Source: Burkholderiales bacterium
Lineage (GTDB): Bacteria > Pseudomonadota > Gammaproteobacteria > Burkholderiales > Burkholderiaceae_E
NCBI GenBank assembly: GCA_029977705.1
Contig: JAPOKJ010000009.1
Location: 1-64,000, forward strand
Direction of reading: 5' to 3'
Length of the DNA: 64,000 nt
This document shows positions 44,105-53,586 of the stretch, one piece after another (the stretch's first letter is position 1; every line of letters starts with the position of its first letter). The notes under the pieces were generated by a model. It saw nothing but the letters and a program-made list of their open reading frames with translations. It was not told where the DNA came from and searched no databases. The position numbers and the translations under genes are program-made.

Positions 44105-44875
44105 TCAGTGGCGCAGCTTGTATCCGTTGGAGAGCAGGCGAAGTGCGATGGCCGCGACGACCAGCAAGGCCGCACTGACCACGGCCAGCGAGGTCCACGG
44201 CGACACATCCGACTGTCCGAAAAAGCCGTAACGGAAGCCGTCGACCATGTAGAAGAACGGGTTCAGGTGCGACAGGCCCTGCCAGAACGGGGGCAGTGAG
44301 CGCACCGAGTAGAACACGCCCGACAGGAAGGTCATCGGCATGATGAAGAAGTTCTGGAAGGCGGCGATCTGATCGAACTTGTCCGCCCAGATGCCGCCGA
44401 TCAGGCCCAGCGTCCCCAGGATGGCACTGCCCAGCAAGGCAAACACCAGGATCCACAGCGGCGAGGTGAAGTGCAGGTGGGTGAACCAGACGGTGACGAT
44501 GAATACCCCAAAGCCCACCACCATGCCGCGGGCCATCGCCGCCAGCACATAGGCGGCATACATTTCCCAGTGCGACAGCGGCGGGAGCAGCACGAACACG
44601 ATGTTGCCGGTGATCTTGCTCTGGATCATCGATGACGAGCTGTTGGCAAAGGCGTTCTGCAGCACCGACATCATCACGAGGCCTGGCACGAGGAAGGAGG
44701 TGTAGGGCACCCCCTCGAAGACACGTACATTGCCGTCCATCACATGCCCGAAGATCAGCAGGTACAGCAGTGCGGTGAGCACCGGGGCCGCCACCGTCTG
44801 GAAACTGACCTTGACGAAGCGCAGCAGCTCCTTGAGGAACAGCGTGCGGAAACCCAGCCATTGGAAGCCGTTCAT
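44105..44875 (-). CDS. yadH: ABC-2 type transporter permease (YadH-like)
   Basis: A 256-aa inner-membrane permease of an ABC-2 exporter. About six hydrophobic segments are seen, with the family pattern PVLTALLYLLIFGHVM near residue 30 and FFIMPMTFLSGVFYSVRSLP near residue 175. It is encoded directly after its ATPase, with a 4-base overlap (44872-44875), and closes the mla-yad operon. YadGH-like exporters follow mlaB in many betaproteobacteria; the substrate is not known. Confidence 0.88.
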   Translation of the reverse strand: MNGFQWLGFRTLFLKELLRFVKVSFQTVAAPVLTALLYLLIFGHVMDGNVRVFEGVPYTSFLVPGLVMMSVLQNAFANSSSSMIQSKITGNIVFVLLPPLSHWEMYAAYVLAAMARGMVVGFGVFIVTVWFTHLHFTSPLWILVFALLGSAILGTLGLIGGIWADKFDQIAAFQNFFIMPMTFLSGVFYSVRSLPPFWQGLSHLNPFFYMVDGFRYGFFGQSDVSPWTSLAVVSAALLVVAAIALRLLSNGYKLRH

Positions 44876-45879
44876 GCGCTGGCTCCCCGGGCAGGGCTGT
44901 CATTCGGCCGGTTCATGATCTTCACGAAGACGTCCTCGAGATCGGCGTGGGCCAGCTCCATTTCCTCGATGCGGCAGCCGGCCTGGCGCAGTGTCGCCAG
45001 CAGGGGTTCGACTTCGTCGTAGCCCTCCAGTTGCAGCACCAGAGTGCCATCGGCCCGGGTTTCGACGACGCGACCCTGCCACTGCGCGGGCAAGGAGGCA
45101 CCCGACAGGCGCAGGCTGAGCCGGCTTTGCGAGAAGTTCTGCAGCAGGGCGCTGGTGCGGTCCAGCGCGACGATCCGGCCGGCCTTGAGCATGGCGATGC
45201 GGCCGCACAGCTGCTGCGCCTCTTCGAGGTAGTGGGTGGTCAGGATGATGGTGTGGCCACGCTCGTTGAGCCGGCGCACGAACTTCCACAGCGCCTGGCG
45301 CAGCTCGACATCGACGCCGGCGGTGGGCTCGTCGAGCACGATCACCGGGGGACGATGCACCAGGGCCTGGGCCACCAGCACGCGTCGCTTCATGCCGCCG
45401 GACAGGGCCCGCATGTTGGCATGGGCCTTGCTGGTCAGATCCAGGCCCTCGAGGATCTCGTCGATCCAGGCTTCGTTGTTCCGGACGCCGTAGTACCCGG
45501 AGGTAAAGCGCAGCAGTTCTCGCACATTGAAGAAGGGATCGAAGACCAGTTCCTGTGGCACCACGCCCAGGGCGCGACGGGCGGCACGAAAGTCTGTGAC
45601 GACATCGTGGCCCATGACCTGTACCGAGCCCGCGGTCGGCCGGGACAGCCCGGCAATCAGCGAGATCAGGGTCGTCTTGCCAGCGCCATTGGGCCCGAGC
45701 AGTCCGAAGAACTCACCCTGCTGGACATCGAGCGAGACCCCGTCCAGGGCCTTGAGAACCTGGCTGCCGGGAGCGCCCTTGTTGGCGTAGTGCTTGGCTG
45801 CCCCCTGGATGCGGATTGCCGGCAGGGTGGCGTCCTGCCGGGATGCGGGAGGGGTTGCGGTAGTGGGGGAAGAGGTCAA
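44872..45879 (-). CDS. yadG: ABC transporter ATP-binding protein (YadG-like)
   Basis: A 335-aa ATPase of an ABC-2 exporter. Walker A GPNGAGKT (near residue 60), the Q-loop PQELVFDPFF, signature LSGGMKRR, Walker B VIVLDEP and switch TTHYLEEA. The N-terminus has about 25 extra residues (SPTTATPPASRQDATL), and the C-terminal domain (residues 240-335) is longer than the minimum. Its ATG overlaps the mlaB stop by 4 bases (45876-45879), and its stop overlaps the permease start, so all are co-translated. Confidence 0.9.
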   Translation of the reverse strand: MTSSPTTATPPASRQDATLPAIRIQGAAKHYANKGAPGSQVLKALDGVSLDVQQGEFFGLLGPNGAGKTTLISLIAGLSRPTAGSVQVMGHDVVTDFRAARRALGVVPQELVFDPFFNVRELLRFTSGYYGVRNNEAWIDEILEGLDLTSKAHANMRALSGGMKRRVLVAQALVHRPPVIVLDEPTAGVDVELRQALWKFVRRLNERGHTIILTTHYLEEAQQLCGRIAMLKAGRIVALDRTSALLQNFSQSRLSLRLSGASLPAQWQGRVVETRADGTLVLQLEGYDEVEPLLATLRQAGCRIEEMELAHADLEDVFVKIMNRPNDSPARGASA

Positions 45880-46127
45880 GAAGGCTCTGAAAAAATGCGG
45901 TCGATGCCGTACAAGGCGGCAAGTTTACGCAGTTTTTCAGGGGCTTGCCGCAGCGGCGCGCGAGCGGCGACATTGACCAGGGCCGCCAGGCCGGCAGAGT
46001 CGAAGGCCTGCAGCTTCGAAAGATCGATGGGCTGGCCCTCCGGCGCCTGTGCCATGCGGGCCAGAAAGGCCGGCACCTCGGGGGCGGTGAGCCTCTCGGG
46101 TTGCAGGGGGGTATCGGTGCTGGGCAT
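45876..46127 (-). CDS. mlaB: Phospholipid transport STAS-domain protein MlaB
   Basis: An 83-aa STAS protein that binds the MlaF ATPase and stabilises the MlaFEDB complex. The STAS core DLSKLQAFDSAGLAALVN (near residue 35) with the conserved Asp-Ser loop is clear. It lies just after mlaC with a 14-bp gap. The position and STAS loop distinguish it from anti-sigma antagonists. Confidence 0.85.
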   Translation of the reverse strand: MPSTDTPLQPERLTAPEVPAFLARMAQAPEGQPIDLSKLQAFDSAGLAALVNVAARAPLRQAPEKLRKLAALYGIDRIFSEPS

Positions 46128-46141
46128 GGGTCGCCTCGGGC

Positions 46142-46828
46142 CTACTTCTTGTCGCCGCCCTCGAACTGGCGATTCTTGTTCTCGAGCGATGCGATCAGGC
46201 CTTCGAGACCCTTGGCATTGAGTTCATCGGAGAATTGGTTGCGATAGGACTCGACCAGCCACAGCGAGGCGATGTTCACATCGTAGATGCGCCAACCGGC
46301 GTCGGTCTTTTCCATCCGGTAGTCGAGCTGGATCGGGTCGCCGCGCCGCGGCACGATCTCGGAGCGCACGATCACCTCGGTATCGCCGGCCGCAGCGCGC
46401 AGCGGCTTGACGCGCACGGTCTGGTCCTTGAACTGGGTCAGCGCACCCGAGTAGGTGCGCACCAGCAGGGTCCGGAATTCAGCGATGAGCTTTTTCTTTT
46501 GATCAGGCGTGGCCGTACGCCAGCCGCGACCCACCGCCAGCGAGGTCATGCGCTCGAAATTGACGTTGGGCATGATGGTGCTGTCGACGAATTCCGAGAT
46601 GCGCCTGGCGTTGCCGGCCTGGATGTCCTTGTCGGTCTTGATCTGCTCGATGACCCGGGCGCTGAGCGCCTTGATCATCTCATCCGGGGCGCCTGTTGCG
46701 GTCTGCGCCACGGCGGCGCCCGGCAGGCCGGCACCCAGGCCCAGCACGGCAGACAGCGTCAGGCCCAGCGCAAGGCTGCGCAACAGATGGCGGGCGGCGC
46801 TCACCGGTTTCAGGGCTTTGATGGACAT
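46142..46828 (-). CDS. mlaC: Periplasmic phospholipid-binding protein MlaC
   Basis: Shuttles phospholipids between MlaA in the outer membrane and MlaD in the inner membrane. The 228-aa protein has a signal peptide (LRSLALGLTLSAVLGLGAGLPGAAVAQ) and the MlaC/Ttg2D fold (VDSTIMPNVNFERMTSLAVGRGW; AEFRTLLVRTYSGAL; WRIYDVNIASLWLVESYR). It lies 113 bp downstream of mlaA. Confidence 0.94.
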   Translation of the reverse strand: MSIKALKPVSAARHLLRSLALGLTLSAVLGLGAGLPGAAVAQTATGAPDEMIKALSARVIEQIKTDKDIQAGNARRISEFVDSTIMPNVNFERMTSLAVGRGWRTATPDQKKKLIAEFRTLLVRTYSGALTQFKDQTVRVKPLRAAAGDTEVIVRSEIVPRRGDPIQLDYRMEKTDAGWRIYDVNIASLWLVESYRNQFSDELNAKGLEGLIASLENKNRQFEGGDKK

Positions 46829-46940
46829 GGATCATCCTTTTCGAACATGAAGGGACAGGCCGCAGGGCCTTGCATGGCATTAACGCGATGCCGGCCGATT
46901 GGTTACACCCGGTCCCCCGGGGCGGGCCTCGATGGGCGGC

Positions 46941-47717
46941 CTAGCGGGAGAAATTTTCCTCGCGAAGGGCCGGCTCTTCCGGCGGATCGCCATCGTAAAT
47001 CAGGGATCGGCGCCGCGACAGGTAGCCGTCGCGGACCAGATCATACCGGTCGATCGCCGCCGACTCGATCAGTTTCTCGGCGTCGAAGACATAGGCACGG
47101 GTATCGACCAGACGCACGATCCGGCTGCGGTCACGGTCCCCGGCCTTGAGCCTGCGAAGCGGGTCGCTCAGGTAATCGGGGACGATGCTCAGGCCGTCGC
47201 GGACGTTGGAGGGCCCCAGGATCGGCAACACCAGATAGGGGCCGGGCGGCATGCCCCAGCGCCCCAGGGTCTGACCGAAGTCCTCGTTGTGGGGGCTCAG
47301 CCCGAGGTCGGTGGCAATGTCGGCGATGCCGCCCAGGCCGACGGTCGAATTGATTACGACCCGCGTCCAGTCGCTCAGGGCGGCCTTCGGTTTGCCCTGC
47401 AACAGGTTGTTGACGCCGACCCAGACATCATTCAGGTTCGAGAACACATTGCCGATCAGCATCCGGTACACCTCGGGTACGACCGTCTTGTAGGTCTTTG
47501 CGATCGGCTTGGTGATGATGTTGTCAGCCGTGGTGTTGAAGGCGAAGATGACGCGGTTGATGTTTTCGAGCGGGTCCTTGCGTTCGGCCTCGCGGGCGGC
47601 GGCCGGGCTTTGGGCCGGGCCCTGGCGCATGATCGTGCAGGCACCCAGCTGCAGGGCCAGCAGGACCAGCAGGAGACTGCGCAAGGGGCGCAACCAGGCG
47701 GAGGAGGAAATGCTCAC
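46941..47717 (-). CDS. mlaA: Outer-membrane lipoprotein MlaA (VacJ)
   Basis: The outer-membrane component that removes misplaced phospholipids from the outer leaflet. The 258-aa protein has a lipobox LGAC (Cys27) and the VacJ signature DPLENINRVIFAFN near residue 49, then DFGQTLGRWGMPPGPYLVLP. In E. coli mlaA is unlinked; here it is inside the operon between mlaD and mlaC, as in several betaproteobacteria. It overlaps mlaD by 4 bases. Confidence 0.95.
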   Translation of the reverse strand: MSISSSAWLRPLRSLLLVLLALQLGACTIMRQGPAQSPAAAREAERKDPLENINRVIFAFNTTADNIITKPIAKTYKTVVPEVYRMLIGNVFSNLNDVWVGVNNLLQGKPKAALSDWTRVVINSTVGLGGIADIATDLGLSPHNEDFGQTLGRWGMPPGPYLVLPILGPSNVRDGLSIVPDYLSDPLRRLKAGDRDRSRIVRLVDTRAYVFDAEKLIESAAIDRYDLVRDGYLSRRRSLIYDGDPPEEPALREENFSR

Positions 47718-48196
47718 TTGGCACCCTCCTTGTCCTTGCCACCATCTGCAGCCTTGCTGTAGAGGAACTGGCTGATCAGGTTTTCCAGCACCACCGCCGA
47801 CTGGGTCATCTTGATGCTGTCGGCATCGGCCAGATTGCGGGTGTCACCGCCCGCCTCCAGGCCGACATATTGCTCGCCGAGCAGGCCCGAGGTGAGGATC
47901 TTGGCGGAACTGTCCTTGGGGAAGGGATAGCGCTTGTCGAGTTCGAGCGTGACCTCGGCCTGGAAGGTCTCCTTGTTGAAGCCGATCTCGGAGACACGGC
48001 CCACCACTACGCCAGCTGCCTTGACCGGCGCCCGCGCCTTCAGGCCACCGATATTGTCGAAGCGTGCCTTCACGCGCAGGGTTTCGCCGCTGGACAGGCT
48101 GGTCATGTTGCCAGCCTTCAGGGCCAGGAACAGTATTGCTGCCAGGCCTAGCAGCACGAACAGGCCGACCAGGACATCAGTAGTGCGACGGGTCAT
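47714..48196 (-). CDS. mlaD: MCE-domain phospholipid transporter MlaD
   Basis: The periplasmic ring subunit of MlaFEDB. The 160-aa protein has one N-terminal membrane helix (DVLVGLFVLLGLAAILFLAL) and an MCE domain (LRVKARFDNIGGLKARAPVKAAGVVVGRV). ATG 48196 follows GGAG and gives the standard family start; the ATG at 48235 would overlap the end of mlaE. Its stop overlaps the mlaA start (47714-47717). Confidence 0.94.
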   Translation of the reverse strand: MTRRTTDVLVGLFVLLGLAAILFLALKAGNMTSLSSGETLRVKARFDNIGGLKARAPVKAAGVVVGRVSEIGFNKETFQAEVTLELDKRYPFPKDSSAKILTSGLLGEQYVGLEAGGDTRNLADADSIKMTQSAVVLENLISQFLYSKAADGGKDKEGAK

Positions 48197-48231
48197 CAGG
48201 GATACTCCAGAAACAGTTTCACGGGACCGCT

Positions 48232-49017
48232 TCAAACGCTGAACATCAGGGCGGTGAGAATGAAGTCAAAGCCCAGCACGGCCAGCGACGAGGCCACCAC
48301 GGTGGTAGTGGTGGCGCGTGCCACGCCATCAGGCGTGGGTTTGGCCTCATAGCCGACGAACAGGGCGACGAAGCCGCAGACGAAGCCGAACACCACCGAC
48401 TTGATCAGGCCATTGCCGACGTCGGCATAGACATCGACACCCGCCTGCATCTGTGACCAGAAGGCGCCGGTGTCGACGCCAATCAGTTGGACGCCCACCA
48501 GATAGCCGCCGATGACGCCGACGGCCGAAAACAGGGCAGCCAGCAGCGGCATCGCGATCAGGGCCGCCATGAAGCGCGGTGCCAGCACCCGCGCCAGGGG
48601 ATCGACGGCCATCATCTCCATGGCGGCCAGTTGCTCGCCCGCCTTCATCAGGCCGATCTCGGCGGTCAGGGAGGTGCCCGCGCGCCCGGCAAACAGGAGG
48701 GCGGCCACCACCGGACCGAGTTCGCGCACCAGCGACAAGGCCACCAGAAGACCGAGGGCCTGCTCGGACCCGTAGCGCTGCAGGGTGTAGTAGCCCTGCA
48801 AGCCCAGCACCAGGCCGACGAAAAGCCCCGACACCAGGATGATCGACAGCGAATAGTTGCCGATGAAGTGGATCTGGTCGATGATCAGGCGCGGTCTGCG
48901 CCAGGCCCCCAGCGCCAGCAGGCACAGCCGCAGGAACAGGCGTGCGCCGTAGCCGATGTAGGCCACGCCAGCGCGAACCCGGGTTCCGAGGGCGGCGATG
49001 CGATCGAGCAGGCTCAA
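48232..49017 (-). CDS. mlaE: Phospholipid transport permease MlaE
   Basis: The 261-aa inner-membrane permease of the Mla transporter. The family pattern [20 protein letters not shown] (near residue 65) and [21 protein letters not shown] (near 110) is complete, with about five hydrophobic segments and the C-terminal [11 protein letters not shown]. The start overlaps the mlaF stop by 4 bases (49014-49017). Confidence 0.95.
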   Translation of the reverse strand: MSLLDRIAALGTRVRAGVAYIGYGARLFLRLCLLALGAWRRPRLIIDQIHFIGNYSLSIILVSGLFVGLVLGLQGYYTLQRYGSEQALGLLVALSLVRELGPVVAALLFAGRAGTSLTAEIGLMKAGEQLAAMEMMAVDPLARVLAPRFMAALIAMPLLAALFSAVGVIGGYLVGVQLIGVDTGAFWSQMQAGVDVYADVGNGLIKSVVFGFVCGFVALFVGYEAKPTPDGVARATTTTVVASSLAVLGFDFILTALMFSV

Positions 49018-49919
49018 GGCCGCAACTCCCTTGCAGCATCTGGGCTGGACGGCTTCAGGCCGAAAGCCTGCTCGAGCGGCTCGGCAGGGTAGTGGAAAGG
49101 CACGGGTCCTTCCAGCTTGCCATCGAAGAACTGGCGCGTGAAGGGATCGGTGCTGCTGCGCAATTGTTCTGGTGTGCCCTGCGCGGCGATCTTGCCGCCC
49201 GACAGCAGATAGGCCTGGTCACAGATCAGGAAGGCCTCGGCCACGTCGTGGGTGACGACGATGCTGGTGGCATCGAGCGCGTCATTGAGGCTGCGGATCA
49301 GGCGGGCAATCGTGCCCATCGAGATCGGGTCCAGGCCGGTGAAGGGCTCGTCATACATGATCAGGGGCGGATCCAGGGCCACGCTGCGGGCCAGGGCCAC
49401 CCGCCGAGCCATGCCGCCGGAAATCTCGGCCGGCATCAACGCCGCCGCGCCGCGCAGGCCGACAGCCTCCAGCTTCATCAGCACCAGGGTGCGCAGGGTG
49501 GCTTCATCGAGCGGGGTGTTCTCGCGCAGCGGGAAGGCGACATTGTCAAAGACCGACAAATCGGTGAACAGGGCGCCGTGCTGGAACAGCATGCCCATTT
49601 TCCTGCGCACCGAAAACCAGCCTTTGCGATCGAGCGTGGTCAGCTCCTGACCGTCCAGGCGGATCGAGCCCTGCTGGGGCGTCTGCTGGCCGCCGATCAG
49701 GCGCAACACGGTGGTCTTGCCGCCACCCGAGCCGCCCATCAAGGCGGTCACGCTGCCGCGTGCAAAGCGCATCGATACACCGTCCAGGATGCGGCGCTCG
49801 CCGTAGCCGAAGACGATGTTGTCGAGGGTGAGAAAGTCGCTGCTGGGCACGGTTGTTTTTCTTGGAATCGATCCTGGGGGGGTGGGCGGGCACGGCATCT
49901 GCAAGGCTTTCGGCCCCAT
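49014..49919 (-). CDS. mlaF: Phospholipid transport ATP-binding protein MlaF
   Basis: The ATPase of MlaFEDB, 301 aa as called. Walker A GGSGGGKT, signature SGGMARR, Walker [14 protein letters not shown] and switch THDVAEAF are present. The first 25 residues (up to [10 protein letters not shown]) are not family-like; ATG 49898 or a GTG just before PSSD may be the true start. It is the first gene of mlaFEDACB-yadGH, 75 bp after the antiporter stop on the same strand. Confidence 0.93.
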   Translation of the reverse strand: MGPKALQMPCPPTPPGSIPRKTTVPSSDFLTLDNIVFGYGERRILDGVSMRFARGSVTALMGGSGGGKTTVLRLIGGQQTPQQGSIRLDGQELTTLDRKGWFSVRRKMGMLFQHGALFTDLSVFDNVAFPLRENTPLDEATLRTLVLMKLEAVGLRGAAALMPAEISGGMARRVALARSVALDPPLIMYDEPFTGLDPISMGTIARLIRSLNDALDATSIVVTHDVAEAFLICDQAYLLSGGKIAAQGTPEQLRSSTDPFTRQFFDGKLEGPVPFHYPAEPLEQAFGLKPSSPDAARELRP

Positions 49920-49994
49920 CGGGCTGGCAGTTTTGGTGCTGTCCCCAGATGCTGCCGCCCCTGCCGCAACCGCCGATCATCTTAGCAGGCCGAC

Positions 49995-51986
49995 TCAGCG
50001 CAGCGCGGCCTGGGCGGCGCTCACCTGCTCGCGATGACCCTGCAGCACCAGGACGTCCGCCGCCTGCAGCACATGGCTGGCATCAGGCTCGACGGTCTTG
50101 CCTTTCCGGTTGACGATACTGGTGATCCGGGCGCCTTTCAGGTCCAGGTCGCCCAGTGGCCGCCCGGCCGCTGCGCTGTGTGCGTCCAGGGTGACGGTGA
50201 CCAGCAGCATGGGATCGGTTTCGATCTGGTCACCGGTCTCATCGTCGGCACCGTGGAAGAAACCTTGCAGCATCCGGTAGCGGTCCTCGCGAATGTCGCG
50301 GGTGCGCCTGAGCACCTGCGCTGCCGGCACGCCGGCCAGGGCCAGCGCATGCGAGGCCAGCATCAGGCTGGCCTCGGAGATCTCGGGGATCACCTCGGTG
50401 GCACCGGCCTCGCGCAGGCGATCCAGGTCCGCATCGGTCTGCGAGCGCACCACCACCGGCAGGCCTGGCGCGATCTCGCGCACCACCCGCAGCAGCTTGA
50501 GGCTGCCGGGCAGGTCACCGAAGGTGATGACCAGGGCCTTGGCACGGTGGACGCCGGCGGCCATCAGGGCATCCCGCTTGAGGGCATCGGCATAGACCAC
50601 CGGCTCGCCGGCCTGGGCCGCCAGGCGTACCCGGTCGGCGTCCAGGTCGAGCGCGAAATACGGCACCTTTTCAATGGCCAGGACATGGGCCAGGGCCTGC
50701 CCGGAGCGGCCGAAGCCGGCAATCAGGATGTGCTTGCTGCGTCCGAAGCTTTTCGAGGCGATGGTTTGCAGCTGCATCGATCGCTCGAGCCATTCCTGCG
50801 AGGAGGCGCGCAGGGCGATGCGGTTGGCCTGCATGATGAACAGGGGGCTGATCAGCAGCGACAGCAGCATGGCGGCCAGCGCGTACTGCACGGTGGCATC
50901 GCCGAGCAGCCGCGAGCTCACTGCCAGGGTCAGCAGCACGAAGCCGAATTCACCGGCCTGTGCCAGCCAGATGCCGGTGCGGATGGCCACGCCATTGCTG
51001 GCCTTGAAGGCACGCGCCAGTGCCCACACCAGCACGAACTTGCCCAGCACCGGAATGGCCAGCAGGACCAGCACCTGAAGCCAGCCGCCCAGCACCACGC
51101 CCAGGTCCAGCTGGGTGCCGATGGACACGAAAAACAGGCCCAGCAGGACATCCCGGAAGGGCTTGATGTCCTCCTCGACCTGGTCGCGGAATTCGGTCTC
51201 GGCGATCAGCATGCCAGCTACGAAGGCGCCCAGCTCCATCGACAGGCCCGCCTGTCCGGTCAGCCAGGCAAAGAACAGTGTCGCCAGCAGGACATTGAGG
51301 GTGAACAGCTCATGCGACTTCTGGCGCGCCACCAGCCGGAACCAGTGGCCGGTGATGCTGGGCCCGAAGCGCAGCAGCAGCACCAGCAGGCACAGCGCCT
51401 TCAGGCCCGCAAGCCCCAGTGCCCAGAGCCAGTTGTTGCCGCCGACGGCCAGGGCCGGGATCACGATCAGCAGGGGAATCACCGCCAGGTCCTGGAACAG
51501 CAGCACCCCGAAGATCCGCTGCCCGTGGGCTGATTCGAGCTCGCGCCTTTCGGTGAGGATCTTCATCACCAGGGCGGTCGAGCTCATGGCCAGCGCACCG
51601 CCCAGCGCGATCGCGCCGCGCCAGTCGCTGCCGCCGGGCAGGAACCATTGCACTAGGGCGGCGGGCAGGACGATGAGGGCTGCCACCGCGATCAGGATGC
51701 TCAGGCCGACCTGGGCCGAGCCCAGCCCGAAGACATGCTGGCGCAGCGACTTGAGCTTGTCGAGGCTGAACTCCAGCCCGATCGAGAACATCAGGAACAC
51801 CACGCCGATCTCGCCCAGGGCATGGGTCGCCTTGTCGTTGCCGGCCAGTCCGGCTGCATGCGGACCCAGCACCACACCGATCAGCAGGTAGGCCACCAGG
51901 GGCGGCAAGCCGAAGGCGCGCAGTCCCACCACGGCGACCACCGCGGCCGCCAGCAGGGCTAGGGCAAGTTCCAGCGAGCTGAGCAT
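49995..51986 (-). CDS. Monovalent cation:proton antiporter-2 (KefB/C-like)
   Basis: A 663-aa CPA2 antiporter that probably exchanges potassium for protons at the inner membrane. Residues 1-380 form about 12 hydrophobic segments with FLMFSIGLEFSLDKLK, GALAMSSTALVMKIL and GAFVAGMLIAETEF. Residues about 400-530 are a TrkA-N/Rossmann domain (ILIAGFGRSGQALAH) and the end is a TrkA-C domain (LGDLDLKGARITSIVNRKGK). The length is close to KefB/YbaL. It is encoded divergently from kdsD. No ancillary flavoprotein (KefF/KefG) is adjacent, so glutathione control is uncertain. Confidence 0.9.
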   Translation of the reverse strand: MLSSLELALALLAAAVVAVVGLRAFGLPPLVAYLLIGVVLGPHAAGLAGNDKATHALGEIGVVFLMFSIGLEFSLDKLKSLRQHVFGLGSAQVGLSILIAVAALIVLPAALVQWFLPGGSDWRGAIALGGALAMSSTALVMKILTERRELESAHGQRIFGVLLFQDLAVIPLLIVIPALAVGGNNWLWALGLAGLKALCLLVLLLRFGPSITGHWFRLVARQKSHELFTLNVLLATLFFAWLTGQAGLSMELGAFVAGMLIAETEFRDQVEEDIKPFRDVLLGLFFVSIGTQLDLGVVLGGWLQVLVLLAIPVLGKFVLVWALARAFKASNGVAIRTGIWLAQAGEFGFVLLTLAVSSRLLGDATVQYALAAMLLSLLISPLFIMQANRIALRASSQEWLERSMQLQTIASKSFGRSKHILIAGFGRSGQALAHVLAIEKVPYFALDLDADRVRLAAQAGEPVVYADALKRDALMAAGVHRAKALVITFGDLPGSLKLLRVVREIAPGLPVVVRSQTDADLDRLREAGATEVIPEISEASLMLASHALALAGVPAAQVLRRTRDIREDRYRMLQGFFHGADDETGDQIETDPMLLVTVTLDAHSAAAGRPLGDLDLKGARITSIVNRKGKTVEPDASHVLQAADVLVLQGHREQVSAAQAALR

Positions 51987-52009
51987 GAGGCTATATATAC
52001 TCGACCCTG

Positions 52010-53002
52010 ATGAGAGTTCCAAATTCCCCCATTCCAGTGGACCGTGTCGTGGCGCAGGCTCGCCAGGTGCTGCGCATCGAGGCGCAGGCCCTGCTCGGGC
52101 TGGTCGATCATCTGGACGGAAAATTCGAACAGGCCTGCCGCATGATCCTGGCCTGCAAGGGCCGTGTCGTGGTCACCGGCATCGGCAAGTCGGGCCATGT
52201 GGCGCGCAAGATCGCTGCCACGCTGGCCTCGACCGGCACGCCCTCCTTTTTCGTGCATGCCGCAGAAGGCCTGCACGGCGACCTGGGCATGGTCACCGAG
52301 GCCGATGTCGTGCTGGCGCTTTCCCACTCGGGCAGCACTGAAGAGGTCCTGAGTCTGGTGCCGCCGATCAAGCGCGAGGGCGCCCTGCTGATCGCCATGA
52401 CCGGGCACCCCGATTCCGAGCTGGCACGGGTGGCCGATGTCCATCTCTACGCCGGCGTCGAGCGCGAGGCCTGCTCGCTCAACCTGGCGCCGACCGCCAG
52501 CACCACCGCCGCGCTGGCGCTGGGCGATGCCCTGGCGGTGGCCCTGCTCGATGCGCGCGGATTTGGCGAGGAGGACTTTGCCCGCTCCCATCCGGGCGGA
52601 GCGCTGGGCCGGCGTCTGCTTACCCACGTCCGCGACGTCATGCACCAGGGCGCCGATGCGCCTCGTCTGGAGCCCGGACAAAGCCTGGCCGAGGGCATTC
52701 TCGAGATCAGCCGCAAGCGGCTGGGCATGGCCGCGGTCGTCGATGCCCGGGGCCTGCTGATCGGCCTGATCACCGATGGCGACCTGCGGCGCCTGTTCGA
52801 GCGCGGGGTCGATCCCCATCGCAACCTGGTCGGCGAGGTGATGAGCCGCACGCCCACCAGCATCATCGACAGTGCGCTGGCCGTCGAGGCGGCGCGCCTG
52901 ATGGAGTCGCGTGCCATCAGCAAGCTGCCGGTGGTCGATGCCCAGGGCCAGTATGTGGGTGCCTTGCAGGTCAATGATCTGTTGCGGGCGCGGGTGATAT
53001 GA
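52010..53002 (+). CDS. kdsD: Arabinose-5-phosphate isomerase (KpsF/GutQ)
   Basis: Interconverts ribulose-5-phosphate and arabinose-5-phosphate, the first step to Kdo for LPS. The 330-aa protein has an SIS sugar-isomerase domain (GIGKSGHVARKIAATLASTGT near residue 55; ALSHSGSTEEVL near 104) and two C-terminal CBS domains (from about residue 205). It is divergent from the antiporter with only 23 bp between starts. ATG 52010 lacks a strong ribosome site; a leaderless or shared promoter (TATATATA at 51993-52000) is possible. Confidence 0.94.
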   Translation: MRVPNSPIPVDRVVAQARQVLRIEAQALLGLVDHLDGKFEQACRMILACKGRVVVTGIGKSGHVARKIAATLASTGTPSFFVHAAEGLHGDLGMVTEADVVLALSHSGSTEEVLSLVPPIKREGALLIAMTGHPDSELARVADVHLYAGVEREACSLNLAPTASTTAALALGDALAVALLDARGFGEEDFARSHPGGALGRRLLTHVRDVMHQGADAPRLEPGQSLAEGILEISRKRLGMAAVVDARGLLIGLITDGDLRRLFERGVDPHRNLVGEVMSRTPTSIIDSALAVEAARLMESRAISKLPVVDAQGQYVGALQVNDLLRARVI

Positions 53003-53559
53003 GCGCGCCCCCCCTTTCCCCGACGCTGCGTGAGCGGGCTGCGCCGATCCGCCTGCTGGCCCTCGATGTCGACGGCACCCTGACCGATGGCCATTTGTGG
53101 TTCGGGCCCCAGGGGGAGGTCATGAAGGCCTTCTCGGTGCTCGATGGCCAGGGCCTGGCGCTGTTGCGAAAGGCGGGCTGCCAATTGGCCCTGATCACCG
53201 GCCGCAGTTCCGGGATCGTCGAGCTGCGGGCCCGCGAACTGCAGATTGCCGACGTGGTGCAGGGCTCGCGCGACAAGCTGGCCAGCCTGCAGGCCGTGGC
53301 CGCCCGCCATGGCTTGGCGGCCCACCAGGTCGCCTTCATGGGCGATGACTGGCCGGACCTGGCGCCGATGCGCTGGTGCGGGCTGGCCGCCGCCCCCGCC
53401 GATGCCCACCGCGAAGTCTGCCAGCGGGCCCATTTCCTGTCCTCGCGCCCGGCCGGTGCCGGCGCAGTGCGCGAGTTGTGCGATGCGCTCCTGATGGCCC
53501 AGGGCACCTACCAGGGCCTGCTGCAGTCCTTCCTGGACGGTGGCCCCTCGCCCACCTGA
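52999..53559 (+). CDS. kdsC: Kdo-8-phosphate phosphatase
   Basis: Removes phosphate from 3-deoxy-D-manno-octulosonate 8-phosphate to give Kdo. The 186-aa HAD enzyme has the nucleophile motif DVDGTLTDG (near residue 24), ALITGRSSGI (motif II) and a late MGDDWPDLAPM (motif IV). Its start overlaps the kdsD stop by 4 bases (ATGA at 52999-53002). Confidence 0.95.
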   Translation: MSAPPLSPTLRERAAPIRLLALDVDGTLTDGHLWFGPQGEVMKAFSVLDGQGLALLRKAGCQLALITGRSSGIVELRARELQIADVVQGSRDKLASLQAVAARHGLAAHQVAFMGDDWPDLAPMRWCGLAAAPADAHREVCQRAHFLSSRPAGAGAVRELCDALLMAQGTYQGLLQSFLDGGPSPT

Positions 53560-53586
53560 GCCTGCCAGCGCTCTGCCCGCCTCGCC

